From contig NZ_JBHSIS010000010.1 in the NCBI RefSeq assembly GCF_042653545.1, positions 1 through 64,000 of the forward strand: a stretch of DNA of 64,000 nucleotides. The letters are read 5' to 3'. This DNA comes from Actinophytocola glycyrrhizae (GTDB lineage Bacteria; Actinomycetota; Actinomycetes; Mycobacteriales; Pseudonocardiaceae). The notes under the pieces are model-generated. The model was not told where the DNA came from and ran no database searches. It saw only the letters and a list, made by a program, of their open reading frames with translations. Of this stretch, positions 1 through 6,974 are shown piece after piece. Within the stretch, counting starts at the first letter, position 1. Each line of letters starts with the position of its first letter. A program made the position numbers and the translations under genes.

Positions 1-61
1 GCGACCAGACAAGATTTTCACCCCCAGCAGGACGTCCTCGCCAGAGGACACCGACGACTGA

Positions 62-123
62 ACGCGGAACTCGCGAGTCCTGAACGGGAGACTCGCGAGT
101 CCTGAACGGGGGACTCGCGAGTC
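62..123. repeat. GACTCGCGAGTC palindrome array, short copy
   Basis: Three near-identical copies of a roughly 22-base unit made of the 12-bp palindrome GACTCGCGAGTC followed by CTGAACGGGG. The same unit forms much larger arrays near 14.8-15.0 kb and 35.2-35.5 kb in this window. Frames read through it give only low-complexity arginine/serine/glutamate protein, so it is not coding. Confidence 0.85.
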
Positions 124-217
124 GATCAGGGTTGCGCAGGCAGAGGCCCCGCTTCGCGGGCCCGGTGCGCGTAGCGCCCAGCGGTTTGGTGTAAAGGCGC
201 GTTGACGGCGTGGCAAT

Positions 218-240
218 GCCCTGAAAGGCGCGTTCAGGGC
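218..240. repeat. Hairpin repeat with AGGCGCG loop
   Basis: Perfect 8-bp stem GCCCTGAA/TTCAGGGC around a 7-base AGGCGCG loop. Imperfect relatives flank it at about 189-209 and 250-270. The same loop with different but still complementary stems occurs at 5243-5301, which suggests selection on the folded structure. Confidence 0.75.
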
Positions 241-371
241 GCTGAGCGCCCTGAAAGGCCCATTCACGGCACCGGCCCCGCCCCGTCGGGCGACCGCAGG
301 GGTGGGGGTCATGCCTGATGACGGATTCGTACGCCAAAACCACTTCACATGATCTTCACGGAATCGATCGG

Positions 372-737
372 CTAGATGGCTTCGCCTGCGCGGACCTTCT
401 GCGTGACCTTGCGCTCGGCGAAGAACGAGCCGATCGGGACGACGCCGGACAGCATCACCAGGATCGTGCCCTTCAGCGACCAGCGGGCCTTCAGCGCGAG
501 GTCCACGATCATGACCAGGTAGACGATGTACAGGAAGCCGTGGACCGGGCCCACGATCGCCGAGAACCGCGGCTGGTCGAACACGTAGTTCATGATCATC
601 GCGAAGCACAGCGCGAGCAGCCCGACGCCGACGATGTAGGCGAGGACGCGGAAGCGGGCCAGCGCGCCCTTGACCCCGGCGTCGCCGACGGCCTGGGCGG
701 GGTTCTCCTCGTCCGTGACGGGGGACTCGGCGGTCAT
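372..737 (-). CDS. DUF3817 family membrane protein
   Basis: A 121-residue protein matching the DUF3817 family, small polytopic proteins widespread in actinobacteria with no known biochemical role. After a polar N-terminus of about 25 residues there are three hydrophobic segments (about 30-52, 58-80 and 88-108). The central part contains the GPVHGFLYIVYL stretch typical of the family. It is the last gene of a minus-strand operon: its ATG overlaps the stop of the upstream membrane protein by four bases. The family assignment is firm; the function is unknown. Confidence 0.85.
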   Translation of the reverse strand: MTAESPVTDEENPAQAVGDAGVKGALARFRVLAYIVGVGLLALCFAMIMNYVFDQPRFSAIVGPVHGFLYIVYLVMIVDLALKARWSLKGTILVMLSGVVPIGSFFAERKVTQKVRAGEAI

Positions 738-1108
738 CGCGTCTCCTGCTCGTGTCGTGCGTTGAGCTGGGCGAGGTACCGGTTGTACGCGGCCAGCTCG
801 GGGTCGTCATCCACGTCGTGCGCGACATCCTGCCGGACGGGCTTTTTGTCCGGTTCCGCCGGGGGTGCCACGTGTGACTCGGGTTGCACCGGCGGCGACT
901 GGTCGCGCAGCTTGCGGAGCCGCCAGAACATGAACGCCGGGAAGAGCCCGAACAGCGGCCACTGCAGGACGTAACCGAGGTTCTGCCACGACCCGGAGCC
1001 GGACTCGAAACGCTGCCACTGCCACCAGGCCAGCCCGACACACGCGACGAGGGACACCACACAGAGAACAACGATCCCCACGCGGCGAGCCAGCAGTCCG
1101 CCATTCAC
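734..1108 (-). CDS. Small two-span membrane protein
   Basis: A 124-residue protein with two hydrophobic segments (about 8-28 and 45-62) and a charged, proline-rich C-terminal half ending in a short helix (ELAAYNRYLAQLNARHEQ). I do not recognise a named family. It overlaps the DUF397 gene upstream and the DUF3817 gene downstream by four bases each, so the three are translationally coupled. The order suggests a small membrane module with DUF3817; that is inference. Confidence 0.75.
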   Translation of the reverse strand: MNGGLLARRVGIVVLCVVSLVACVGLAWWQWQRFESGSGSWQNLGYVLQWPLFGLFPAFMFWRLRKLRDQSPPVQPESHVAPPAEPDKKPVRQDVAHDVDDDPELAAYNRYLAQLNARHEQETR

Positions 1109-1314
1109 GACCTTGACGCTAACACTCCCCCGGCGAACGCCTGCCAGGCCGCACCGTCGAACACGAGGTGCCCGCCGCAGGTGTTCTTGGAGTCCCGCAC
1201 CCCGACAGCCGCGTCGACGAACGCCACCTCGACACAGTTGTCGCCACCGCCGCCACCGCCGCTCCGGCTGCTCTTGCGCCAGACCGCACCAGACAACTCC
1301 ACCGTGGACACCAA
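1105..1314 (-). CDS. DUF397 domain protein
   Basis: A 69-residue protein of the DUF397 family, recognisable by WRKSSRS near residue 12, NCVEVAF near 26, VRDSKN near 39 and a C-terminal W-x-AF motif. In actinomycetes DUF397 genes are commonly paired with an Scr1-type helix-turn-helix regulator, a pair compared to toxin-antitoxin or developmental switches. Here the regulator lies 14 bases upstream in the same orientation. A glycine run (residues 19-24) lengthens the loop after the first motif compared with the second DUF397 protein at 40.1 kb. Confidence 0.9.
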   Translation of the reverse strand: MVSTVELSGAVWRKSSRSGGGGGGDNCVEVAFVDAAVGVRDSKNTCGGHLVFDGAAWQAFAGGVLASRS

Positions 1315-1328
1315 ATCGCCCCTCCGGA

Positions 1329-2141
1329 CTACAGTTCGCCAGCCAGCCGCTCGATGAGCGCCACGGATGCCGTTGGACTCAGCGCTTCAGACCGCAGCTG
1401 GTCGAACTTGAGTCTAGCCTGCGCGACCTCCTCGGGTTTCTCGATGTGAATCGCCCCCACCACGCAGGCTACGTAGAGCACGCTGGGCTCGTCCTCCGGG
1501 AAGCTGAGGATCGTGTAGGCGCCGTCCGCGCCGGGGTGGCTTCCTGCCTTGTCGGGCAGAACCTGGATGCCGACGGTCGGCAGCTCCGCGCTCTTGACGA
1601 GGCGGCGGAGCTGGCCGCGCATGACCTCGGCTCCGCCGACCTTCTTGCGTAGAGCCGCCTCATCGATGATCGCCACCAGATCCAACGGGAACTCCTCGTC
1701 GACGAGCCGCCGTTGGCGGAACAGCCTGGCACTCACCTCGGCTTCCACCCGATCCGCCCGGAGCCGGTGCGCAGCGAACTGCGCTCGCATGTAGGACTCG
1801 GTCTGCAACAGGCCGGGGATGTTGATGATGGCGAGTTCGCGCAGGGTCGAGGCTTCGGTCTCCGTGCTGATGTAGCCGCGGTCGTCGATGCCGTACTTCG
1901 TCCACCAGCCGGGGCGGTTGGCCTCCCGCACGAGGTCGAGCAGGTCCGGGTCGTAGATGTCGTAGAAGTCCATCATCGAGCGGATCAGGTGCACGTCCGC
2001 CCGCGACTGCCCGGTCTCGATGCGGCCGAGCGAACTGCGCGTCTTGTCGAGGCGTCGCGCGGCGTCCGCCAGCGTCAGCCCCGCCTGCTCCCGCATCTGC
2101 CGCAGCCGACGCGCCAGCCGACGACGCCGGTACGTGGGCAT
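1329..2141 (-). CDS. Helix-turn-helix regulator, Scr1/DUF5753 type
   Basis: A 270-residue regulator with an N-terminal XRE-like helix-turn-helix (about 8-62, including GLTLADAARRLDK and SSLGRIETGQS) and a long C-terminal domain with the family signature IPGLLQTESYMRA. These proteins regulate DUF397 partners and morphological genes in actinomycetes. I chose the ATG at 2141 because AGGAGG lies just upstream and the helix-turn-helix starts immediately; a GTG one codon earlier is possible. The frame stays open further upstream but looks non-coding. It heads the operon with the DUF397, membrane and DUF3817 genes. Confidence 0.88.
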   Translation of the reverse strand: MPTYRRRRLARRLRQMREQAGLTLADAARRLDKTRSSLGRIETGQSRADVHLIRSMMDFYDIYDPDLLDLVREANRPGWWTKYGIDDRGYISTETEASTLRELAIINIPGLLQTESYMRAQFAAHRLRADRVEAEVSARLFRQRRLVDEEFPLDLVAIIDEAALRKKVGGAEVMRGQLRRLVKSAELPTVGIQVLPDKAGSHPGADGAYTILSFPEDEPSVLYVACVVGAIHIEKPEEVAQARLKFDQLRSEALSPTASVALIERLAGEL

Positions 2142-2214
2142 CACCCCGGTTACCTCCTGTACACGAACGATCACAGCATGATCGCAGGCGGGAGGATACG
2201 AGTGGGAATCCCAG

Positions 2215-2994
2215 TCAGACGGCGGCCTTGGCGTAGTCGTCGGCCAGGCCGAAGACCTTCTGCCCGTAGGGCACGGAGTTGTTGTACGAGAACACCGCGG
2301 CCCACCAGTCCTTCGGTGTCGCCAGGTCGCGGCCACCCGCGCACAGGTACCGGCCCGCGGCGAGCGCGGCGTCGTCGATCTGCTGCGGGTCGCCGACGCC
2401 GTCGAGGTCGGCGTCCGCGGTCCACCGCTTCCAGGTCGACGGGATGAACTGCATCGGGCCGACCGCGCGGTCGTGTTCGGTGTCGCCGTCGAAGCGGCCG
2501 CCGTCGGTGTCGGCGATGGCCCTGACCCCGGGGGAACCGTCGAGCGGGACGCCGATGATCGGCTTGGAGGGGCGGCCGTCGTCGTTCAGCCTCGCGCCGC
2601 CGTAGCGGCCGTGGTTGGACTCGACGCGGCCGATTGCCGCGAGCGTCGCCCAGGACAGGCGACAGGACGGTTGTTCGGACCGCAGTACCAGCTCGGCGTT
2701 GCCGTAGGCCATGAGTGCCCTGGCCGGGACGTCGATGGGGCCGGACACGCGGCTCGCCCAGGTCGTGAGTGGGTCCTCGCCTACCGCGCCCGCCTGGGGC
2801 TGCGGTGGGGCCACGGCGCCGGGGCGCACGTTCGCGACGGGCACCGACGCGGCCGGGACCTCGATGGGGCTCTGCTCCGGCTCCGTCGCCGCCTTCAGCA
2901 GCCAGACGCCGCCACCTGCGACGGCGATGACCAGCAGAACCAGGCCGGCGCGGAGGAGCACGCCTCGGATGTCAGGTAGCTGGCCGTCGGTCAC
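2215..2994 (-). CDS. Membrane-anchored lytic transglycosylase
   Basis: A 259-residue protein with an N-terminal membrane segment (about 14-34), a proline/alanine linker to about 85, and a lysozyme-like transglycosylase domain to the end. Landmarks are the catalytic glutamate in AAIGRVESNHGRYGG, the GPMQFIPSTWKRW motif and a calcium-loop-like DADLDGVGDPQQIDDA. It should cleave peptidoglycan glycan strands outside the membrane, leaving anhydro-muramic ends. It stands alone between unrelated minus-strand genes, with an acceptable ATG start. Confidence 0.88.
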   Translation of the reverse strand: MTDGQLPDIRGVLLRAGLVLLVIAVAGGGVWLLKAATEPEQSPIEVPAASVPVANVRPGAVAPPQPQAGAVGEDPLTTWASRVSGPIDVPARALMAYGNAELVLRSEQPSCRLSWATLAAIGRVESNHGRYGGARLNDDGRPSKPIIGVPLDGSPGVRAIADTDGGRFDGDTEHDRAVGPMQFIPSTWKRWTADADLDGVGDPQQIDDAALAAGRYLCAGGRDLATPKDWWAAVFSYNNSVPYGQKVFGLADDYAKAAV

Positions 2995-3040
2995 ACGAGG
3001 TCAACGACGGCCGTGCCACAACGTTACGAAAGGGAAGCGA

Positions 3041-3532
3041 TCAGGCCGACCGGCGCTCGTTCTGGCGCTGCAGCCGGTTGACGCACCAGGCCGGGGCGCT
3101 GCCGCGGCGGAGGTGGTCGAGGACGGTGAGGGGCCCGAGTCTGCGTTTCAGGTCCGACGGCGCCAGGCCCGCGGCCCGGTAGTCGAGGGCGCGCTGGTCG
3201 AGCGGGCTGATGCCGGCGTCCCACCACTCCTTGGCCTCGGCGAGTCCGCCGACCATCTGCCACCAGCCCGCGGCCGCGGAGATCAGCTCGGCCGGGACGT
3301 CGGGGAGCCGCTCACGCATCGCCGCGAAGAAGCGGGGGTCCGTCGACTCGACGGCGGCCCAGGGGTTGCTGCTGCCACCGCGTGCACGCTGGCCGGGGAT
3401 CCCCCGTGGCTGGACCGGTACCTCCGCGAGCCACTCCGACGCGATGCGCGTGATCTCGTCCGACTCAGCGGCCTTCGAGTGGTCCTCAGTCCACTGCCGA
3501 ACCAGGTCATCCACACCGGGATCGTCGAGCAT
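3041..3532 (-). CDS. Hypothetical protein, 163 residues
   Basis: A soluble, charged protein I do not recognise. It starts MLDDPGVDDLVRQW, contains two tryptophan-rich stretches (AAGWWQMVGG and AKEWWDAG) and ends in a basic tail. The ATG at 3532 is preferred because AAGGAGGCAGG lies directly upstream; the frame extends 44 codons further but with unconvincing composition. It ends 46 bases upstream of the transglycosylase start and might be co-transcribed with it. Confidence 0.65.
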   Translation of the reverse strand: MLDDPGVDDLVRQWTEDHSKAAESDEITRIASEWLAEVPVQPRGIPGQRARGGSSNPWAAVESTDPRFFAAMRERLPDVPAELISAAAGWWQMVGGLAEAKEWWDAGISPLDQRALDYRAAGLAPSDLKRRLGPLTVLDHLRRGSAPAWCVNRLQRQNERRSA

Positions 3533-3739
3533 CCTGCCTCCTTCGAGAACTGCGGACTGCCCCGCGGAAGTTCGATGCCGGAACCGTAAAGGCCACCACC
3601 GACAATTCGCCAGACCTGATCTCGAGGAAAGCCCGTCAACAGGGCGTACGAGACCAGAATCCACCCGTACGGTCCAATGTGGCGGGTAAAACGAGCGAGA
3701 ACCGTCACGTTCCGTGATCCATCATGGAGCAGACATGAG

Positions 3740-3775
3740 GAAGCGCCGCCGGGCGGTCTTGCCGGGCGGCGCTTC
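3740..3775. terminator. Hairpin terminator after the 53-residue gene
   Basis: Perfect 11-bp stem GAAGCGCCGCC/GGCGGCGCTTC with a 14-base loop, 15 bases beyond the stop of the minus-strand gene that ends at 3790. There is no U-tract, which is usual for actinomycete terminators. Confidence 0.7.
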
Positions 3776-3789
3776 GCGGTGCTACTCGC

Positions 3790-3951
3790 TCAGGCGAACA
3801 CGTTCTTCACGAAGGTGATGATGGCCTCGGCCCCGTCCCGAAGCCAGCCGAGGATGCCCTGCACGGCCTCAGCCGCCTGCGACGGCTGTGTGATCACGTA
3901 GAACAGGATCAGCGCCACGGCCACGAGCATCATGGCCTTCTTCGCGTTCAT
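3790..3951 (-). CDS. Small single-span membrane protein, 53 residues
   Basis: Starts MNAKKAMMLVAVALILFYVI: one N-terminal membrane segment (about 5-22) followed by a short amphipathic C-terminal part rich in alanine. Proteins of this size and pattern recur in actinomycete genomes without assigned function. The ATG at 3951 is chosen for the GGAGAG upstream and because it places the hydrophobic segment at the N-terminus; the frame is open further upstream. A strong terminator follows. Confidence 0.7.
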   Translation of the reverse strand: MNAKKAMMLVAVALILFYVITQPSQAAEAVQGILGWLRDGAEAIITFVKNVFA

Positions 3952-4127
3952 CAGACTCTCCGTCCTGCTACATACCCCATCGGTCGCCCGATTGCCCCGT
4001 GGTTCAGCCATCCAGCATGGCCCTAAGTTGACCTTCACGCAGATGGCTGGATCCAGCTTACGGTGCGTACATCGCCGCGCACAGCACCTGGCGCGGTCTT
4101 CATCCATACCAGCGAGGAGACCTACCC

Positions 4128-4892
4128 ATGGTGGAGACGGTCCGTGTCGAGAAGACAGGCCCGGTGACCACGATCCTGATCAACCGGCCTTCGGCCCGCA
4201 ACGCGGTGGACGGACCGACAGCCGCGGCGCTCGCCGCCGCGTTCCGCGCGTTCGACACCGACGACTCGGCGGCCGTGGCCGTGCTGGGTGGCGTCGGCGC
4301 GGCGTTCTGCGCGGGCGCGGACCTCAAGTCGGTGGGTACCGATCGGGGGAATCAGCTCACCCCTGTGGCTGGCGGTGACGGTCCGATGGGGCCCACCAGG
4401 ATGATTCTGACGAAACCGGTGATCGCCGCGGTCCAGGGGCACGCGGTGGCGGGTGGGCTGGAGCTGGCGCTGTGGTGCGACCTGCGTGTCGCGGACACGA
4501 CAGCCGTGTTCGGGGTGTTCTGCAGGCGGTGGGGCGTGCCGTTGATCGACGGCGGGACCGTGCGCCTGCCCAGGCTCGTCGGCCAGAGCCGGGCCATGGA
4601 CATGATCCTGACCGGCCGGCCCGTGGCCGCCGACGAGGCGCTGGCGATGGGACTCGCCAACCGGCTGGTGCCCGCCGGGACCGCACTGTCCTGCGCCCAG
4701 GAGCTGGCGGAGGGACTGGCGGCGTTCCCGCAGACCTGCCTGCGGTCGGACCGTGCGTCCGCGCTGGCGCAGTGGACCGCACCCGACCCGCTGGCGACCG
4801 AGTTCTCGTACGGCGAACGTGCGCTCGCCGAGGGCCTGACGGGCGCGGCCCGCTTCGCCGAGGGCGAAGGCAGGCACGGCTCTTTCGACTGA
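4128..4892 (+). CDS. Crotonase-fold enoyl-CoA hydratase/isomerase homologue
   Basis: A 254-residue crotonase-superfamily protein. The oxyanion-hole stretch FCAGADLK is at residues 60-67 and GHAVAGGLELALWCDLR at 104-120. Glu112 lines up with the first catalytic glutamate of enoyl-CoA hydratase (rat Glu144), but the second (rat Glu164) is replaced by Cys132. The CoA-binding fold is certain; simple hydratase activity is doubtful, and an isomerase, hydrolase or other acyl-CoA reaction is possible. GAGGAG lies 12 bases before the ATG. The next gene downstream is convergent and over 500 bases away. Confidence 0.85.
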   Translation: MVETVRVEKTGPVTTILINRPSARNAVDGPTAAALAAAFRAFDTDDSAAVAVLGGVGAAFCAGADLKSVGTDRGNQLTPVAGGDGPMGPTRMILTKPVIAAVQGHAVAGGLELALWCDLRVADTTAVFGVFCRRWGVPLIDGGTVRLPRLVGQSRAMDMILTGRPVAADEALAMGLANRLVPAGTALSCAQELAEGLAAFPQTCLRSDRASALAQWTAPDPLATEFSYGERALAEGLTGAARFAEGEGRHGSFD

Positions 4893-4894
4893 AG

Positions 4895-4922
4895 TTGTCC
4901 ACAGCTGGGGTGGTTGTCCACA
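4895..4922 (+). promoter_or_regulatory. Two DnaA-box-like sites
   Basis: TTGTCCACA occurs twice in the same orientation with starts 19 bases apart, just after the crotonase stop codon. This nonamer matches the DnaA-box consensus used by high-GC actinomycetes. Two boxes are too few for an origin, and no dnaA or dnaN gene is near. They may titrate DnaA or be chance. Confidence 0.4.
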
Positions 4923-5242
4923 GTTGGGCTCGCGGGTCTTGTTTTGTCGGCGGGGACCGGTAGACTGGCATGGCGGGACGCCCCCGGGTTCGGGTGGGGG
5001 TTGCGTTCCGGCCGTTTCGCGGGTTTTCGCAGGTCGGTGCTGGTTCGACTGGGGGTTTGTCCTCGCCGGACGGGCAGGTCTCCGGGGTGGCGGAGGCTGT
5101 TTGCCCGCGGTTTGGGCGGGTCCGCCTGCCAGGTCGGCGGGATGGCAGGGAGCCCCTCGGGGGTGGGCTTGCGCCACCATCGGGGTGCGTAGGCAAGTCC
5201 TGCTTCGCGGGCCCTGCTTGCACGCTCAGCGCCCTGACCTGG

Positions 5243-5301
5243 TGCCGTCAAAGGCGCGTTGACGGCATCCGAGGTGCCGTGAACGCGCCTTTCACGGCAC
5301 C
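5243..5301. repeat. Two perfect hairpin repeats with AGGCGCG/CGCGCCT loops
   Basis: The first hairpin (5243-5267) has stem TGCCGTCAA/TTGACGGCA around AGGCGCG. The second (5273-5301) has stem GGTGCCGTGAA/TTCACGGCACC around CGCGCCT, the reverse complement of the first loop. A decayed third copy follows to about 5335. The family is shared with 218-240. Confidence 0.8.
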
Positions 5302-5450
5302 GGTTACGCCGTCAATGCGCCTTTCCCGGCACCGGCCACCCTGCGGGTGCCCGCCGGGCGCCGCGTGCCCGGCGCCCGGTCAGCGGGGGTGGGTGCCCTG
5401 TCCCGGAAGTGGGGCGTTCCAGGTTCGCGGCGCCGCGATCCGCGAGGCCG

Positions 5451-5762
5451 TCAGTGGCGCGCGGTCATGACGTGCCGTACCGCCTCGCTCGGGACCACTC
5501 GCAGTGCCACCGCTCGTTCCGCGCACACGGACTGTGCGTGGCGGACGGCGGCCGACACCGCGTGGTCGCAGGCGGACACCGTGCTCAGGTCGAGGGTCAG
5601 CACATCCAGTTCGGACGTGTCCGTCACCTCGAAGAAGTCGCTCACCGAGCGGTTCAGCTCGGCGATCGAGGACGCGTCCAGGGTGCCGGTGACGCTGATG
5701 CCCGACGTGCCGTCGACGAGGATCGTCACCGGCGACGTTTTCTCAGGCCCTGTGGAGGTCAT
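5451..5762 (-). CDS. STAS-domain protein (anti-sigma antagonist-like)
   Basis: A 103-residue protein with the STAS fold pattern: a VTGTLDASSIAEL strand-helix near the N-terminus and LDVLTLDLSTVSACDHA in the middle. SpoIIAA-type antagonists are phosphorylated on a serine in a D-S-S/T-G loop; here the loop reads ACDHAVS and that serine is missing, so regulation by a kinase is doubtful. The ATG at 5762 is chosen over an upstream one because the region before it looks non-coding. It is downstream of the acyl-CoA genes on the same strand. Confidence 0.7.
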   Translation of the reverse strand: MTSTGPEKTSPVTILVDGTSGISVTGTLDASSIAELNRSVSDFFEVTDTSELDVLTLDLSTVSACDHAVSAAVRHAQSVCAERAVALRVVPSEAVRHVMTARH

Positions 5763-5816
5763 GACGCGGAGACTATGTGGACACAACCCGTTCACACATC
5801 GGGGTGCCACCCTGAA

Positions 5817-6953
5817 CTACGCAATGACGCCATTCGTGCGCAACCGGTCAATTTCTGACTGCTCGTAGCCCAGGTCGGTGAGTACCTCCGCGGTGGACGA
5901 GCGGGGCTCGACCGGAGTGGTCGGTGTGTCCGCCGCCGTGCGGGAGAACTTCGGCGCCGGCGCGGGCTGGAGGTGCCCGTCCAGCGACACGAACGAACCC
6001 CTGGCCACGTTGTGCGGGTGGGTCGCCGCCTCCTTCGGGGCCAGCACCGGGGTGAGGCAGGCGTCGGTGCCTTCGGCGCGTGCGGTCCACTCGTCCCGCG
6101 TCCTCGTCCTGATCGCCGCGGCCACGACCTCGCGCACCTCGGGCCAGCGCTGCGGGTCCAGCCTGCCTGCCACCGACTCCGGGTCCAGTTCCAGCACCTG
6201 CACCAGGTCGCCCCAGAAACGTTCCTCGATGGCGCCGACCGCCACGTACTTGCCGTCGGCGGTCTCGTAGGTGTCGTAGAACGGGGCACCACCGTCGAGC
6301 ATGTTCTCGCCGCGCCCCTTGTTCCACAGGCCGATGTTCTTCAGCCCGTGCAGGCCCGCGGTCAGCAGGGCGGAACCCTCGACCATCGACGCGTCCACCA
6401 CCTGCCCCCGGCCCGAAACGGACCGCTCCACCAGCGCCGCCAGCACCCCCATGGCGAGCAGCATGCCGCCGCCACCGAAGTCGCCGAGCAGGTTCAGCGG
6501 CGGGACCGGCCGCTCCCCCGCCCGCCCGATCGGCTCCAGCGCGCCGGCCAGGCCGATGTAGTTGATGTCGTGCCCGGCCGCCTGCGCCAGCGGGCCGTCC
6601 TGGCCCCACCCCGTGATCCGGCCGTAGACCAGCGCCGGGTTGCGGGCGAGGCAGTCGTCCGGGCCGATGCCGAGGCGCTCGGTCACGCCGGGGCGGAAGC
6701 CCTCGATGAGCACGTCCGCGCCCTCGACCAGCCGCAGCACGATGTCGCGGCCCGCCGCGCTCTTCGTGTCGACGCCGATCCACCGCCGCGACCGCGACAA
6801 CGGGTCGTGCGGGAACGCGAGCACGTCGAAGCCCGGTTTGGCGCGGTCCACCCGGACGACCTCCGCGCCGAGGTCGGCGAGCACGGTCGTCGCGAACGGC
6901 GCCGGCGCGAGCCCGGCCAGCTCGACGACCTTCAGTGAAGCGAGCGGTCCCAT
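5817..6953 (-). CDS. Alpha-methylacyl-CoA racemase (CaiB/BaiF family)
   Basis: A 378-residue class III CoA-transferase-family protein. It conserves the residues that define alpha-methylacyl-CoA racemases: His128 and Asp129 in GHDINY, Asp158 in GDFGGGG and Glu243 in VGAIEERFW. It should epimerise 2-methyl-branched acyl-CoAs so that they can enter beta-oxidation. The gene lies 21 bases downstream of the acyl-CoA dehydrogenase and is probably co-transcribed. The family is certain and the racemase subtype well supported. Confidence 0.88.
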   Translation of the reverse strand: MGPLASLKVVELAGLAPAPFATTVLADLGAEVVRVDRAKPGFDVLAFPHDPLSRSRRWIGVDTKSAAGRDIVLRLVEGADVLIEGFRPGVTERLGIGPDDCLARNPALVYGRITGWGQDGPLAQAAGHDINYIGLAGALEPIGRAGERPVPPLNLLGDFGGGGMLLAMGVLAALVERSVSGRGQVVDASMVEGSALLTAGLHGLKNIGLWNKGRGENMLDGGAPFYDTYETADGKYVAVGAIEERFWGDLVQVLELDPESVAGRLDPQRWPEVREVVAAAIRTRTRDEWTARAEGTDACLTPVLAPKEAATHPHNVARGSFVSLDGHLQPAPAPKFSRTAADTPTTPVEPRSSTAEVLTDLGYEQSEIDRLRTNGVIA

Positions 6954-6974
6954 GGGTCCCCTTGTACAGCCGTG

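Larger units (their letters stand above)
1..371. other. Intergenic region, no gene seen
   Basis: No convincing reading frame is visible. The stretch holds a short array of the GACTCGCGAGTC palindrome (about 62-123) and a group of AGGCGCG-loop hairpins (about 189-275). It lies downstream of the minus-strand operon that ends at 372, so both repeats sit in its 3' region. Confidence 0.6.
4893..5450. other. Intergenic region with DnaA-box-like pair and hairpin repeats
   Basis: A long gap after the crotonase gene. It holds two TTGTCCACA sequences (4895-4903 and 4914-4922) and a cluster of hairpins around AGGCGCG/CGCGCCT loops (5243-5335). Plus-strand frames from about 4970 to 5470 are open, but their translations have no recognisable domain and run through the repeats, so I do not call a gene. 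Confidence 0.6.

Noticed and set aside
3283..3708. 141-codon minus-strand frame
   Set aside because: Overlaps the 163-residue protein in another frame; its later part is low-complexity Arg/Ser/Thr.
4970..5470. 166-codon plus-strand open frame after the crotonase gene
   Set aside because: Runs through the hairpin repeats, overlaps the end of the STAS gene and has no recognisable domain or convincing ribosome site.
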